Positions 5,040 through 5,059 of a DNA stretch of 5,059 bases are shown one piece after another. The position numbers and the translations under genes were made by a program. Under the pieces are notes generated by a model. The model saw only the letters and a list, made by a program, of their open reading frames with translations, did not search any database and was not told the DNA's origin. Positions within the stretch are counted from its first letter, which is position 1; each line of letters starts with the position of its first letter. Origin of the DNA: Armatimonadota bacterium (GTDB lineage: Bacteria; Sysuimicrobiota; Sysuimicrobiia; Sysuimicrobiales; JACQTN01); assembly GCA_016210785.1 (NCBI GenBank), contig JACQTN010000538.1:1-5059 (forward strand), read 5' to 3'.

Positions 5040-5059
5040 CGGTGAGCGCGGTAGAGTGG

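Larger units (their letters stand above)
4950..5054 (-). repeat. Repeated leader-like element, copy B, upstream of flgI
   Basis: Same element as 2-96, in the same orientation, with the blocks CGCAGGACCGG (4950-4960), CCGAGCATC (4972-4980), CGCGGGTGCGCCGTGAGTC (5006-5024) and CGCGGTAG (5047-5054). It ends 45 bases before the flgI ribosome binding site when read on the minus strand, so it would lie in the flgI leader or promoter region. It is ten bases longer than copy A, mainly because of an internal 15-bp tandem duplication. No clear sigma-70 or sigma-28 promoter can be picked out within it. Confidence 0.7.

Noticed and set aside
4950..5059. c-di-GMP-I (GEMM) riboswitch, which would fit a flagellar operon leader
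   Set aside because: The near-invariant blocks of that class (GGGACGCAAAGCC-like and the AGGGCAAACC-like segment) are absent on both strands in both copies; only a vague GGTAG resemblance exists.
5028..5059. tRNA-like D-arm pattern (GAGCGCGGTAGAGTGG)
   Set aside because: No matching acceptor stem, anticodon arm or T-loop sequence is visible, and copies A and C do not keep the tRNA-like features.
4950..5059. Sigma-54 promoter upstream of flgI
   Set aside because: No sequence with GG and GC at the required -24/-12 spacing within the TGGCACG-N4-TTGCA pattern was found by eye on the minus strand.

Overview
This window holds a six-gene flagellar operon, all on the minus strand and in the order flgI - flgJ - flgM - flgN - flgK - flgL (from about position 4885 down to 259). 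Every call rests on conserved family motifs visible in the translations. The DNA is very GC-rich. FlgI, the periplasmic P-ring subunit, implies a cell with an outer membrane. The run flgM-flgN-flgK-flgL is also the order known in Bacillus-type bacteria. A high-GC diderm lineage outside the well-studied enterobacteria fits best, but the sequence alone does not let me name a phylum.

Layout from right to left, in the direction of transcription: (1) 4886-5059 is a non-coding leader holding a GC-rich repeated element, a small inverted repeat and the flgI ribosome binding site. (2) flgI and a short, hydrolase-less flgJ overlap by one base; they build the P ring and cap the rod. (3) A 55-bp gap holds an almost perfect sigma-28 (FliA) promoter, whose -35 box contains the flgJ stop codon, followed by a strong Shine-Dalgarno sequence. 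(4) flgM (anti-sigma-28), flgN (export chaperone), flgK and flgL (hook-filament junction proteins) follow with gaps of 1, 6 and 27 bases. (5) A perfect 12-bp hairpin lies just after flgL. (6) 1-221 is non-coding and holds a second, diverged copy of the element found upstream of flgI, a third partial copy, and two similar dyads.

The genes act in sequence. FlgI and FlgJ belong to the rod and ring stage. FlgM holds sigma-28 inactive until the hook is complete and FlgM is exported. Sigma-28 then increases transcription of flgM itself and of the flgN/flgK/flgL set needed to cap the hook and join it to the filament. The internal promoter separates early from late genes within one cluster.

The least explained part is the element of about 95-105 bp repeated at both ends of the window in the same orientation. 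Its conserved blocks surround a hairpin whose arms differ between copies while pairing is kept. It does not match the c-di-GMP riboswitch consensus I know, and I cannot assign it to a known family. It could be a shared leader RNA, a protein-binding region or a dispersed repeat.
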